The notes below the pieces were generated by a model, which saw only the letters and a list, made by a program, of their open reading frames with translations, was not told the origin of the DNA and made no database searches. This document shows positions 27,646 through 37,706 of a DNA stretch of 64,000 bases, one piece after another. Numbering within the stretch: the first letter of the stretch is position 1; each line of letters begins with the position of its first letter. The translations under genes and the position numbers were made by a program. The stretch is from Lysinibacillus parviboronicapiens (lineage in GTDB: Bacteria; Bacillota; Bacilli; Bacillales_A; Planococcaceae), in assembly GCF_003049575.1 (NCBI RefSeq), contig NZ_PYWI01000001.1:248001-312000 (forward strand). The letters run 5' to 3'.

Positions 27646-28788
27646 TCACCTCGTCTCTTCAGATCTCTCTTGTGCACGTAATTGGCCACACGCAGCTGCT
27701 ATATCAGAACCTTGCTCTCGGCGGATCGTTACGTTAATACCATTCTTCTTCAATGTTTTTTCAAAAGCAAAAATTTGACTACGAGACGTACGAACATAAT
27801 CACGTTCTGGTACGTAGTTTACAGGAATTAAGTTCACATGGCATTTAATTCCTTTTATAAGTGCAGATAATTCTTCTGCAATTTCAACTGAATCATTTTC
27901 ACCAGACATTAAACCGTACTCAAAACTAACACGTCGACCTGTTTTTTTTGTATAGTAGCGAACAGCTTCCATTAATTCTTCCAATTTATACGCACGTGCT
28001 ATCGGCATTAACTTTTGACGTGCCTCTTGGTTTGGTGCATGTAGCGATACAGCAAAGTTAATTTGTAATTGCTCATCCGCAAATTGATAAATTTTCGGTA
28101 CGATACCTGATGTCGATACTGTAATATGTCGGGCGCCAATATTTAAGCCTTTTTCATGATTGATGACTTTTAAGAAGTTCATCATCGCATCATAATTATC
28201 AAATGGCTCACCGATACCCATAATAACGATATGACTTACACGTTCGCCAACTTCATCCAACGTTTGTTGTACTTTCACGACTTGCTCAACGATTTCACCT
28301 GCTAATAAATGACGCTTTAATCCACCTAATGTAGACGCACAGAACGTACACCCAATACGGCAACCTACCTGCGTTGTGACACAAACGGAATTACCATATT
28401 CATGACGCATTAAAACTGTTTCGATTGAATAGCCATCTTGTAGTTGAAATAAAAACTTAATGGTACCATCTTTTGATTCTTGTTGAATAATTGTTGATAG
28501 TGTTGTTAAGGCAAAACTTGCCTCTAGTTTTTCACGTAAACCCTTTGATAGGTTAGACATTTCTTCAAAAGTTTTTACACGTTTATTGTATAACCAATCG
28601 AAAATTTGTGCTGCACGGAAGGGCTTTTCTCCATTGTCTTTAAGCCATTCTTCCAATTGCATTGGTTGTAATGAATAGACCGATTCTTTTAAATCTTCTT
28701 TTTCTTTTTTCGCACGTCTAACAGGCTTGTCTTCTACTTCTTCAACTAAGTCGTTAATACGTTCATTAAATTTCTCTTGATCCAGCAT
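27646..28788 (-). CDS. rlmN: Dual-specificity 23S rRNA/tRNA adenine-C2 methyltransferase RlmN
   Basis: Radical SAM enzyme that methylates A2503 of 23S rRNA and A37 of some tRNAs. The 380-residue protein contains the cluster motif [11 protein letters not shown] (CxxxCxxC), the nearby [13 protein letters not shown]-binding stretch, and the C-terminal catalytic Cys in AACGQLRA. The N-terminal extension (about 40 charged residues) is longer than in many orthologues. It overlaps rsmB by one base. Confidence 0.96.
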   Translation of the reverse strand: MLDQEKFNERINDLVEEVEDKPVRRAKKEKEDLKESVYSLQPMQLEEWLKDNGEKPFRAAQIFDWLYNKRVKTFEEMSNLSKGLREKLEASFALTTLSTIIQQESKDGTIKFLFQLQDGYSIETVLMRHEYGNSVCVTTQVGCRIGCTFCASTLGGLKRHLLAGEIVEQVVKVQQTLDEVGERVSHIVIMGIGEPFDNYDAMMNFLKVINHEKGLNIGARHITVSTSGIVPKIYQFADEQLQINFAVSLHAPNQEARQKLMPIARAYKLEELMEAVRYYTKKTGRRVSFEYGLMSGENDSVEIAEELSALIKGIKCHVNLIPVNYVPERDYVRTSRSQIFAFEKTLKKNGINVTIRREQGSDIAAACGQLRAQERSEETR

Positions 28789-30149
28789 TACTGGGATTCT
28801 CCTTTTTTACGAAAAGCAGCGACGAAGAAACCATCACTACCAAAGTCTTGCGGGAAGACTTGAAGCATGCCATTTGCCTGCTTTTCCGCTAATTTTGTAG
28901 GTAAAGATTCTAGTTGTATTGCTTCCATTTCAGGATGCTCTCTTAAAAAGGCTTGTACTGTGCCTTCATTTTCTTGTTTGTCGACTGTGCATGTACTGTA
29001 TACAAGTTTCCCTTCTTGCTTCAATACTTTTGACGCCGCATCCAAAAGCGCTAATTGGATTTTTTGCAGATTTTCTAAATCTTCCTCACGTTTTGTATAT
29101 TTAATATCTGGCTTACGGCGCATAACACCTAAACCACTGCAAGGTGCATCGACTAACACTGCATCAAATGATGCCAATTGTAAGAATTCTGGTGCTTTAC
29201 GTCCATCAATGGGTGCAGTCTCTACTATATTAAGGTCTAGACGTTCTGTATTATGGTCGATTAAATCTAATTTATGTGGATGTAAATCTGTTGCTAAAAT
29301 GGAACCTTCATTATTCATTTTTTCGGCTAAATGTGTAGTTTTTCCACCGGGTGCTGCACACATATCTAAAACTCGCATACCTGCAGTTGGGTTCAAAACA
29401 TTCGCTGGGATCATTGAACTCTCATCTTGAATCGTTATAAGTCCGTCTTTAAATGCTTGCGTGCGAGCAGGCTGGCCATTTGTTACATGTAAACACTCAG
29501 GTATAATGTCGCTTTGCTTTGCTGTTAAACCTTCTGCTTCTAGGCTTGCAATCGCTTGGTTCACTGTCGCCTTTGTTGTATTAACACGTACCGTTTGCAC
29601 TGGCGGCACATTATTTTCATGGAGCATTTCTGTAGCTACTGCCATACCGTAATTTTCGACAAAGCGCTCTACTAGCCACTGTGGATGACTTGTTTCGATT
29701 GCAAGACGCTCAATTGGGTCTTTAATCTCGCTTGTAGGCTGCACGCCTTGTCGTAATATAGAACGTAAAACACCATTCACTGTAGATGCAATACCTTGGT
29801 GTCCACGACGTTTTGCAATTTCTACCGCTTCATTGACTGCAGCATGTGGTGGAATACGTGTTAAATAATGCATTTGGTATAAAGATAATCGTAATAGCCA
29901 GCGTACCCAATGATCTAATGTGCCGCGTATAAATGGTTCTAAATAAAAGTCGAGCGTCATTTTATATTGAAGTGTTCCATACGTAAGCTCTGTTAAGAGA
30001 GCACGGTCCTTCGTGTCTATTTTATGTCGCTTAATTGTTTCATGTAAAAGTAAATTACTATATGCTTGGTTTTTATCAACTGCTAATAAAATGGATAGTG
30101 CTGCATCACGCACATTACCATCCCAAATAACTACGCTTTTTTTACTCAT
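28788..30149 (-). CDS. rsmB: 16S rRNA (cytosine-967-C5) methyltransferase RsmB
   Basis: Methylates C967 of 16S rRNA. The 453-residue protein has an N-terminal NusB-like RNA-binding domain ([23 protein letters not shown]), then a Rossmann methyltransferase domain with [13 protein letters not shown] (SAM site), [16 protein letters not shown] with one catalytic Cys, and [12 protein letters not shown] with the other. Its start overlaps the fmt stop by four bases. Confidence 0.96.
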   Translation of the reverse strand: MSKKSVVIWDGNVRDAALSILLAVDKNQAYSNLLLHETIKRHKIDTKDRALLTELTYGTLQYKMTLDFYLEPFIRGTLDHWVRWLLRLSLYQMHYLTRIPPHAAVNEAVEIAKRRGHQGIASTVNGVLRSILRQGVQPTSEIKDPIERLAIETSHPQWLVERFVENYGMAVATEMLHENNVPPVQTVRVNTTKATVNQAIASLEAEGLTAKQSDIIPECLHVTNGQPARTQAFKDGLITIQDESSMIPANVLNPTAGMRVLDMCAAPGGKTTHLAEKMNNEGSILATDLHPHKLDLIDHNTERLDLNIVETAPIDGRKAPEFLQLASFDAVLVDAPCSGLGVMRRKPDIKYTKREEDLENLQKIQLALLDAASKVLKQEGKLVYSTCTVDKQENEGTVQAFLREHPEMEAIQLESLPTKLAEKQANGMLQVFPQDFGSDGFFVAAFRKKGESQ

Positions 30150-31087
30150 TCAAACTGGTCCCCGATCTGTAATTTTGAACCGGTACCACGCAAATATTCC
30201 TCGGCAGTCATGCGTTTTTTACCAGCTGGTTGTACATCATAAAGTGCAAGTGCTGTTCCGTTCCCAGCCGCAACATCAAAATGGTCCTTTGCAATAGCTA
30301 CGACAGTACCCGGTTTGACATCATGCATTGTTTGACCTACCCGGGCCCACCAAATTTTAAAATTACCTTCTTCAAATGTAGTATAAGCAACTGGCCACGG
30401 GTGAAGTCCTCGTACTTGGTTAAATAAAGACCTTGCATCCTTTGTCCAATCAATACGCTCTTGTTCACGCGAGATATTACTTGCAAATGTTATCTGTGCC
30501 TCGTCTTGTACTGTACGATTATTTGTACCATTTATAATAGAAGGAAGTGTATCTTTTAATAAATTACTTCCTACTACGCTTAACTTGTCGAATAAACTCC
30601 CCGTATGGTCATCCTCTTCAATTGGAATGGTCCTTTGTGAAATTATATCACCTGCATCCAACTTCTCAACCATATACATAATTGTGACACCTGTTTCTTT
30701 TTCACCATCAATAACTGCTTGATGAATTGGTGCACCACCACGATATTTCGGCAAAAGTGAGGCATGGACGTTTATGCATCCTAGGGATGGCGCCTCAAGC
30801 AAACTTTTCGGCAAAATTTGTCCAAATGCTGCCGTTACAACTAAGTCTGGTTGTAATGCAAGTATTTGCTGTAATTCTTCCGAACCACGAAGTTTTTCAG
30901 GTTGAATAACAGGTAATCCTAACTCTACTGCTGTTGCTTTCACTGCAGGTGGCGTTAACACACGTTTACGCCCAACTGGACGGTCTGGTTGTGTTACGAC
31001 AGCCTTGATGTCATAGCCTTCATCATAAAGCATTCGTAATATTGGAGCGGAGAAATCAGGCGTGCCCATAAAAATAATTGACGTCAT
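30146..31087 (-). CDS. fmt: Methionyl-tRNA formyltransferase
   Basis: Formylates initiator Met-tRNA using 10-formyl-THF. The 313-residue protein from [17 protein letters not shown] has the hydrolase/transferase core: [12 protein letters not shown], the catalytic [16 protein letters not shown] with Asn and His, and [17 protein letters not shown] with the Asp. The ATG at 31087 is chosen over the in-frame start at 31108: it is one base beyond the def stop, behind GAGGAGGAATAAA, and agrees with family length. Paired with def as usual. Confidence 0.96.
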   Translation of the reverse strand: MTSIIFMGTPDFSAPILRMLYDEGYDIKAVVTQPDRPVGRKRVLTPPAVKATAVELGLPVIQPEKLRGSEELQQILALQPDLVVTAAFGQILPKSLLEAPSLGCINVHASLLPKYRGGAPIHQAVIDGEKETGVTIMYMVEKLDAGDIISQRTIPIEEDDHTGSLFDKLSVVGSNLLKDTLPSIINGTNNRTVQDEAQITFASNISREQERIDWTKDARSLFNQVRGLHPWPVAYTTFEEGNFKIWWARVGQTMHDVKPGTVVAIAKDHFDVAAGNGTALALYDVQPAGKKRMTAEEYLRGTGSKLQIGDQFE

Positions 31088-31088
31088 T

Positions 31089-31583
31089 TTATTCCTCCTC
31101 TTCAGCATACATTGCTTCTAGTTCTTCCTCTGTTAGAATACGTTTGATTTTTGTATCGAAAAGTATTCCATCTAGATGATCAATTTCATGTAAAATTGCT
31201 CGTGCATCGAAGCCACCAGCTTCTAGCTCATAAACACGACCCTCACGGTCACATGCCTCAATTTTCACATATTCTGGACGCTCAACTTCTCCATAGAGTC
31301 CAGGAAAGCTTAAACACCCTTCAATATCTACTTCAGCACCATCGGTCTTAATAACCGTTGGGTTAATCATTTCTAATATATCACGTTCCTCACCAAGCTC
31401 CACAATTGCCACACGTAACGCAACATCAATTTGCGGTGCAGCTATGCCAACACCATCATATTCCACCATTGTGTCATATAAATCATCTAGTAATGCAATG
31501 ATGTTTTCGTTAATTTCGGAAACTTCCGCACATGGTGTTGATAATACTTTCGCTGGATGTTCTACAACTTTTTTAATCGCCAT
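31089..31583 (-). CDS. def: Peptide deformylase
   Basis: Metalloenzyme that removes the formyl group from nascent protein N-termini. The 164-residue protein shows the three family motifs in order: [16 protein letters not shown] (metal Cys) and [11 protein letters not shown] (HExxH). Length fits the short type II-like/YkrB-unlike Def of this operon. Located between priA and fmt. Confidence 0.96.
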   Translation of the reverse strand: MAIKKVVEHPAKVLSTPCAEVSEINENIIALLDDLYDTMVEYDGVGIAAPQIDVALRVAIVELGEERDILEMINPTVIKTDGAEVDIEGCLSFPGLYGEVERPEYVKIEACDREGRVYELEAGGFDARAILHEIDHLDGILFDTKIKRILTEEELEAMYAEEEE

Positions 31584-31625
31584 TTTCGTTCCTCATTTCT
31601 GCATTTAAGGCTCTCTTCGCCTTTT

Positions 31626-34040
31626 CTATATAGTAGACGGGTCTAAATCTACCGTCATTAAGATACCTTGTTTAATCCATTCCGCACGATACATCGCGAG
31701 TAAACGTTGTAATACCGGAATCAGATTTGGTTCAATTTTATATTTTATCAAACATTGATAGCGATATCTATTTTGGAGTCGACTGATGCTTGCCGTCGTT
31801 GGGCCAATAATCGCTACTTGATTCGACAAATTCCCACGAAGCCAATCCCCTGCTCGCCCTGCATACTCAGCCGCCATCAAAACGTCCTCATGTGATACTT
31901 GTACAAGTGCCACAAAATAATACGGAGGGTAGCCAGAACGACGTCGTATGAACATCTCTCGTTCATAAAATGGGTCGTAATCTTGTGTTTTCGCTAATTC
32001 AATCGCATAGTGCTCGGGTGTATACGTCTGAATAATGACTTCCCCAGGCTTTTCATGACGCCCAGCTCTTCCACTTACTTGTGTCAACAGTTGGAATGTG
32101 CGCTCAGCTGCCCGATAATCTGGTATATGCAGTGATGTATCTGCACTTAGGACACCAACAAGCGTAATATTAGGAAAATCAAGTCCTTTGGCAATCATTT
32201 GCGTACCAAGCAAGATATCTGCTTGTCCTTCCCCAAATGCTTGCAAAATCTCTTCATGTGCCCCTTTATGCTTGGTCGTATCAACATCCATCCGTAATAC
32301 TCTCGCCTCTGGAAAAAGCTTATATATTTCTTCCTCTACTTTTTGTGTCCCTGTGCCAAAATAACGAATATGCTCACTTTGACATTGTGGACATATTTGT
32401 GGCACTTGTTCTTCATAGCCACAGTAATGGCATTTCAGCTTTTCCGTTGTTCGATGATAGGTCAACGAAATATCACAATTTGGACATTGCACTACCGTAC
32501 CACAATCACGACACAGTACAAATGACGAGTAACCTCGACGATTTAGAAACAACACCATCTGCTCTTTCCGCTCAAGTCTCATACGTATACCTTCTACAAG
32601 CTGTTCAGAAAACATTGAGCGATTACCTTTTTGAAGTTCCTCTCGCATATCAGCTACAAAAACAGTTGGTAATGCTTGATTCATAGCTCTTTGCTTTAAT
32701 GTTAATAGTGTATAAACTTCTTTTTTGGCACGTGCAAAAGATTCAAGTGCAGGTGTTGCACTGCCTAAAATTACAGGGCACTTGTAATATGCACTTCTCC
32801 AAATGGCTACGTCTCTCGCATGATAACGTGGGGAATCCTCTTGTTTGTAAGTTGATTCATGTTCCTCATCTAAAATAATGAGTCCCAAATTAGTAAAGGG
32901 TGCAAAAACGGCTGACCGTGCTCCAACGACTACACTCACTTTGCCTTGCTGAATTTTACGCCACTCATCATACTTCTCACCAACAGATAAACCACTATGC
33001 ATCACAGCAACCATTTCACCAAAGCGACTACGGAAACGCTCCGTCATTTGGGGGGTTAAAGAAATTTCAGGCACTAGCATAATCGCTTCTTTGCCTTCTT
33101 CCAATACTTTTTGAATCGCCTGCAAATATACCTCTGTTTTCCCACTGCCGGTTACCCCTTGTAGTAAAAAAGTCGTTGCAGTTGGTGCTTCCATAGATTT
33201 TGTAATCGCATCTAAGGCAATAGCTTGTTCCTCAGTAAGTGTTAAGGAATGAGTCCGTGTAACATCCTTCGTAAAAGGGTCGCGGTAAACTTCTTCTTGG
33301 ATAAAGCGAGCAGCACCCTTTTCAACCACAGACTGCAATACTGCGGAGGATACACCTGTTTCCTCATAAATTTGCTGTGGCTTTAATACCTCACCAAGAT
33401 GTCCACGCATCCAATCTATAAGTGTACGTTGCTTAACAGCTCTTGTAGCCTCCCGTAATGCTACATCCAAATTTTTTATGTCGTCTGTAACTTTCACCAT
33501 ACGAACTTCTTTCACATTTCCTTGTTGCTTAACGACATTGTCAATTTTCACGAGTTGATTTTCAATAAGTTCCTTTAATAACGGTAGTAATCCAAGCTTT
33601 TCAAACTCCTTGAAATTAACCTGTCGACGCTTACCAAAAATCGCTTGTGCCTCTTCCGGCAATATAGCATTGTCGTCCTGCAAATTGACGATTTTTTCAT
33701 ATTTTGCACGAAGGGCAGACGGGAGCATGACTTGCAAAGCATCAATCTCGTAGCATATTGTTTCAGTTTTCAGCCACTTTGCTAAGGACAGCATTTCTGC
33801 CGTTAATACAGGTTCCATATCTAAAATATGAGAGATTGGCTTTATCTTATTTGCTGGCACATCCGTATCATTTTTTAAGCCCACTACAAAGCCTTGAACA
33901 TTTCTTGGGCCAAATGGGACCTTCACGCGACTCCCCGCTTCAATAACATTGGCCCATTCTGAAGGTACCGCATAGTCAAACGGTCGATCAACATGATAGG
34001 TCGGAACATCGACGATGACCTCTGCAACAGAAAAACTCAT
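31626..34040 (-). CDS. priA: Primosomal protein N' (replication restart helicase PriA)
   Basis: Superfamily 2 helicase that loads the replisome at stalled forks. The 804-residue protein has an N-terminal DNA-binding domain (VDVPTYHVDRPFDYAVP), Walker A GVTGSGKTEVYL, Walker B ILDEEHESTYK, motif III LGSATPALES, and the zinc-binding insert with four CxxC pairs (CRDC, CPNC, CHYC, CPQC). A late ASGR-like motif appears as VSGRAGR. Its start overlaps coaBC by four bases. Confidence 0.97.
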   Translation of the reverse strand: MSFSVAEVIVDVPTYHVDRPFDYAVPSEWANVIEAGSRVKVPFGPRNVQGFVVGLKNDTDVPANKIKPISHILDMEPVLTAEMLSLAKWLKTETICYEIDALQVMLPSALRAKYEKIVNLQDDNAILPEEAQAIFGKRRQVNFKEFEKLGLLPLLKELIENQLVKIDNVVKQQGNVKEVRMVKVTDDIKNLDVALREATRAVKQRTLIDWMRGHLGEVLKPQQIYEETGVSSAVLQSVVEKGAARFIQEEVYRDPFTKDVTRTHSLTLTEEQAIALDAITKSMEAPTATTFLLQGVTGSGKTEVYLQAIQKVLEEGKEAIMLVPEISLTPQMTERFRSRFGEMVAVMHSGLSVGEKYDEWRKIQQGKVSVVVGARSAVFAPFTNLGLIILDEEHESTYKQEDSPRYHARDVAIWRSAYYKCPVILGSATPALESFARAKKEVYTLLTLKQRAMNQALPTVFVADMREELQKGNRSMFSEQLVEGIRMRLERKEQMVLFLNRRGYSSFVLCRDCGTVVQCPNCDISLTYHRTTEKLKCHYCGYEEQVPQICPQCQSEHIRYFGTGTQKVEEEIYKLFPEARVLRMDVDTTKHKGAHEEILQAFGEGQADILLGTQMIAKGLDFPNITLVGVLSADTSLHIPDYRAAERTFQLLTQVSGRAGRHEKPGEVIIQTYTPEHYAIELAKTQDYDPFYEREMFIRRRSGYPPYYFVALVQVSHEDVLMAAEYAGRAGDWLRGNLSNQVAIIGPTTASISRLQNRYRYQCLIKYKIEPNLIPVLQRLLAMYRAEWIKQGILMTVDLDPSTI

Positions 34041-35047
34041 TTGGCCTCACCTTGTAATACGTATGTCCACAAAGATTTGGCAAATTGCTCTGCATTCGTC
34101 ACTACCATTACCTGTCCACTTACTTCAGCCTTGTCACTAAAATCAATCCAGTCCTGTGATACGACTGTCAGTATCGCTTTACCAATAACCTCTTGTCCAA
34201 AAGTAACTGCTCTTGTTCCTTCAATAGACAATTTAGGCGTCCCCTCAATAGTAGGTGTATTTGCCGCATGAATAAAAAATGCATCTGGATGTTGATTCTT
34301 ATAATGTTCTAGCTCATCAATAAGTTCATATATATCCGCTCCATGCTCGCCTACAAGGAATGCATTGGCGCCAAGTGCTTTTGCCTCTTCAACTAAAGCC
34401 ACACCTATTTTACCGTTGGCTTTAGTACGAATAACATGTTGATTATCCATTGAAACAGAGACAGCACCAGCAGTCACGAGCACTGTTTTACCTGCAAGCG
34501 GCTGTGATTTAGGAGAAAAAAAACCTTTGACAAGCGCTGTAATTTTTTCTGGCTCTTCTAAACGACCTCTACCGACATAACCACATGCTAAAAATCCTTC
34601 CGACGGTTCAATAAATTGATAGCCATCTGCCGCAAGTTGTGCCAAATTCCGTTTTACGGCGGGATGATCGTACATATGCACATTCATAGCTGGTGCAATC
34701 CACACAGGGGCAGTTGTTGCAAGTAAGGTCGTAGTGACCATATCATCTGCGATACCATTCGCTAATTTACCAATGACATTTGCTGTTGCAGGTGCCACTA
34801 AAATTAAGTCTGCCCAATCCGCTAGATCAATGTGGGCAATCACATGTGAATCTTTTTCATCAAATGTATCGAAAAAGACATCATTTTTTGACATGACCTG
34901 AAAGCTCAATGGATTGACAAATTGGCGTGCCGACGCTGTCATCATCACCTTCACATTTGCACCTGCCTGAGATAGCTTACTAACAAGTGCTACCGCCTTA
35001 TAGACAGCAATCCCACCTGAAACACAAAGTAAAATGTTTTTATTCAT
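34037..35047 (-). CDS. coaBC: CoaBC-type flavoprotein: intact CoaC domain, degenerate CoaB domain
   Basis: The N-terminal half (about residues 1-180) is a normal phosphopantothenoylcysteine decarboxylase: GGIAVYKAV, HIDLADWADLILVAPATANVIGKLANGIADD, PAMNVHMYDHPAV and ACGYVGRGRL. The C-terminal CoaB half starts GKTVLVTAGA, but the expected GPTRE..D.VR..SN.SSGKMG region has become AGAVSVSMDNQHVIRTKANGK. I find no VADY-like or FAAET-like segment. The total is 336 residues against about 400 for the family. The decarboxylase is probably active; phosphopantothenate-cysteine ligase activity is doubtful. A hairpin (AGCTCCC / GGGAGCT, 35,070-35,103) stands in its leader. Confidence 0.85.
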   Translation of the reverse strand: MNKNILLCVSGGIAVYKAVALVSKLSQAGANVKVMMTASARQFVNPLSFQVMSKNDVFFDTFDEKDSHVIAHIDLADWADLILVAPATANVIGKLANGIADDMVTTTLLATTAPVWIAPAMNVHMYDHPAVKRNLAQLAADGYQFIEPSEGFLACGYVGRGRLEEPEKITALVKGFFSPKSQPLAGKTVLVTAGAVSVSMDNQHVIRTKANGKIGVALVEEAKALGANAFLVGEHGADIYELIDELEHYKNQHPDAFFIHAANTPTIEGTPKLSIEGTRAVTFGQEVIGKAILTVVSQDWIDFSDKAEVSGQVMVVTNAEQFAKSLWTYVLQGEAK

Positions 35048-35373
35048 ATACGATGTCGTCCTTTCAAACGATAAGCTCCCAAAGGAGGATTCCTCGGGAG
35101 CTCTCGGCGTTCTGTATAAAGAAAAAATTAAATCAGAGGACGATGCGAATGTTGCGATTTGGCAACACCATTTTGCAATCCCTCCATCTCCTCCGATTAT
35201 TTGATGAGGCCCTCCGGATACAAATCACACTTTTGTTACCACATTAAACTTAAGTATGTGTTCGTTAATCGGGCACAAATGGGTGCTGAGTATCTCACTG
35301 ACACGCCCATTGTATGGCTGTGGCTATTTTGGCATTCGTTGATATAGAATACCTGAAAACTCCTGAGTCAACA
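35048..35373. other. Gap between rpoZ and coaBC
   Basis: A 326-base spacer in an otherwise tightly packed operon. It contains the hairpin AAGCTCCC...GGGAGCTT (35,068-35,104) close to the coaBC start. No gene or U-tract terminator is evident, and I recognise nothing else in it. Confidence 0.4.
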
Positions 35374-35601
35374 TTAGATTTCGTCTTCGTACACAGCCGA
35401 CTCGTCTTGCGATACTTTTGTAAGTACACCCGCAGCCACTTCTTCAAGCGCTTTTCCTACATATTTATAGGATACGTATTTGTGTAAACGTTCTGTACCA
35501 TCTTCCTCTTGCATTTGGCGAGCGCGTTTAGAAGCTAAGCTCACTAAAGAATACTTTGAATCAATTTCTTTTTTTAAGGCATCTACTGATGGGTATAACA
35601 T
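35374..35601 (-). CDS. rpoZ: DNA-directed RNA polymerase omega subunit
   Basis: Small subunit that chaperones RNA polymerase assembly. The 75-residue protein begins MLYPSVDALKKEIDSKYSLVSLASKRARQM, the omega signature, and ends with an acidic tail. It lies four bases after gmk, the conserved Firmicutes pairing. Confidence 0.95.
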   Translation of the reverse strand: MLYPSVDALKKEIDSKYSLVSLASKRARQMQEEDGTERLHKYVSYKYVGKALEEVAAGVLTKVSQDESAVYEDEI

Positions 35602-35605
35602 AGGT

Positions 35606-36223
<618 letters not shown>

Positions 36224-36266
36224 TTATTCTCTATATCTCCCTTAATTTATAACAGATGCAAGCGTA

Positions 36267-37142
36267 TTATTCGATATTTTGAACTTGCTCACGCATCTTT
36301 TCTAAGATTGTTTTTGCTTGAACAACCGCTACAGAGGCTTCTGTTGATTGGTTTTTTGAACCAATCGTATTAATTTCGCGGTGTATTTCCTGCATTAAAA
36401 AGTCTAACTTCCGACCAACCGAAACCGTTTCAATTAACGTTTCTTCCAACTGTCCAAAGTGGCTGTCTAATCGGTCTAATTCTTCGCTAATATCCACACG
36501 TTCTGCAAATATTGCTACTTCTGCAAGCAAACGCTCTTCTAGCAATGCTCCATTCGCTACCTCTGCAATTCGTTCCAGTAACCGCGTACGATATTTTTCA
36601 ACAGCAAGTGGGGCGTATGAACGTATTTGGTTCACCTGTTCCATTAACTGTTCTTTATATTGTAAAACGACTTCTTGCAACTCTTGCCCTTCGCGCTCGC
36701 GCATTTGTAACAGCTGATTAATGGCTTCAGCAATGGCCTCTTCGACAGCGCTCAGTAAATCCTCTGGCGTTAGCTGCGGTTTTTCTTGTACTAGAGCTTG
36801 CTCAAGCGATAATAGCTCTTGCATCGTCCATTTCTCTTCAAGTGGTACTTTACTTGCTAATTGTTCTTTTGCCTTACGATACGCTTCAATTAATGACCAA
36901 TTAATTTCAATAGATTGCTCGACGTTTTCCAAGTCTTTCACATTCACCATTACGTCAATTTTGCCGCGTGACAAAGCTTGTGTAATCAATTTTTTCGCAA
37001 AAATTTCTGCTTCAAGCCATTCTTTCGGAAATTTTGCATGGATTTCTAAAAAACGATGGTTGACCGAGCGCATTTCTACGGTTAATTGAAAGTCTCTTGT
37101 TGTTGTGACACCTCTGCCAAAACCAGTCATACTACGCACCAA
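36267..37142 (-). CDS. yicC: YicC/YloC-family endoribonuclease
   Basis: YicC-family protein; members are reported to act as endoribonucleases on mRNA. The 291-residue protein begins with the diagnostic RSMTGFGRG, has VEMRSVNHRFLEIHAKFP, and ends with the conserved GRKLDFLMQEIHREINTIGSK. The listed start is TTG; the next codon GTG (37139) gives the more usual short N-terminus. First gene of the long minus-strand operon, behind the extended -10 promoter at 37,176. Confidence 0.92.
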   Translation of the reverse strand: MVRSMTGFGRGVTTTRDFQLTVEMRSVNHRFLEIHAKFPKEWLEAEIFAKKLITQALSRGKIDVMVNVKDLENVEQSIEINWSLIEAYRKAKEQLASKVPLEEKWTMQELLSLEQALVQEKPQLTPEDLLSAVEEAIAEAINQLLQMREREGQELQEVVLQYKEQLMEQVNQIRSYAPLAVEKYRTRLLERIAEVANGALLEERLLAEVAIFAERVDISEELDRLDSHFGQLEETLIETVSVGRKLDFLMQEIHREINTIGSKNQSTEASVAVVQAKTILEKMREQVQNIE

Positions 37143-37175
37143 GGTTCGTCACACCTTTCTTTGCATACTGGGATT

Positions 37176-37184
37176 ATTATAACA
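37176..37184 (-). promoter_or_regulatory. Extended -10 promoter of the yicC-gmk-rpoZ operon
   Basis: Minus strand TGT-TATAAT, an extended -10 (TGN before a perfect TATAAT), with only a weak -35 (GTCATA) 17 bases upstream. Confidence 0.6.
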
Positions 37185-37229
37185 TAAGCTCTGCCATTTA
37201 TGACGTCTCACCATAAAAAATTACATCAT

Positions 37230-37420
37230 TTCGCCTTGGCGTAATTGCGTCCAGATTTTGAATTGTGCGGGCACAATTCATTCCTTTCAAAATCCGCGAC
37301 ATCCGCCGGAGGCTCTATCTTCATTCAGCAGGTGTTTAGACACCCACTGAAAAAGAACCACATCCGCATTCATCTCACCACCTTTAGAGGTGAGAGTCTT
37401 CTGCTGAATGAAGATAGAGC
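37230..37420. repeat. Structured intergenic repeat element, copy 2
   Basis: Begins TTCGCCTTGGCGTAATTGCG. The outer stem is perfect: 37312-37331 (GCTCTATCTTCATTCAGCAG) pairs with 37401-37420. A hairpin GAATTGTG / CACAATTC is nested in a TTTTGA / TCAAAA stem, and inner hairpins GGTGT / ACACC and CTCACC / GGTGAG lie inside the outer stem. It shares layout and sequence with 3,889-4,100 but with compensatory substitutions. It stands in the divergent yicC-rqcH gap. Confidence 0.8.
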
Positions 37421-37489
37421 AAAAGGTAATTCTACCACATTTGAAGCTATAATTTAATATTCACCTAAAAAATGCTATGATAAACATAC

Positions 37490-37690
37490 GAAAAGAGCAT
37501 TCTTACCGCTTATGGCGGTTACATTGTCTTTTACGCTGGACAAAGTGCATGCGATAGATACTTGTGAACACAAAAGGATTGGCAATTCAGGTCACCAGAT
37601 GACCTATTCGCTAGTCCAAGAGCACTCAGTTACAGCAAGCACCGGCACCAAAAAAATCACAAAAGAAATACAATGATGTGTTGCATCATT
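37490..37690 (+). ncRNA. Candidate structured 5' leader of rqcH
   Basis: A possible promoter (TTTAAT, 17 bases, TATGAT around 37,456-37,484) would yield a leader of about 220 bases. It contains the hairpin ACCGCTTATGGCGGT (37,507-37,521) and a longer stem-loop at 37,574-37,617 with AGGTCA-CCAG-ATGACCT at its tip and a wobble-containing outer stem GGATTGGC / GCTAGTCC. No T-box, terminator or known riboswitch motif was recognised. Confidence 0.35.
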
Positions 37691-37706
37691 GGAAAGAGGA
37701 ATTCAT

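Noticed and set aside
37490..37690. T-box or known riboswitch before rqcH
   Set aside because: No T-box AGGGTGG-type sequence, no terminator/antiterminator pair and no familiar riboswitch core.
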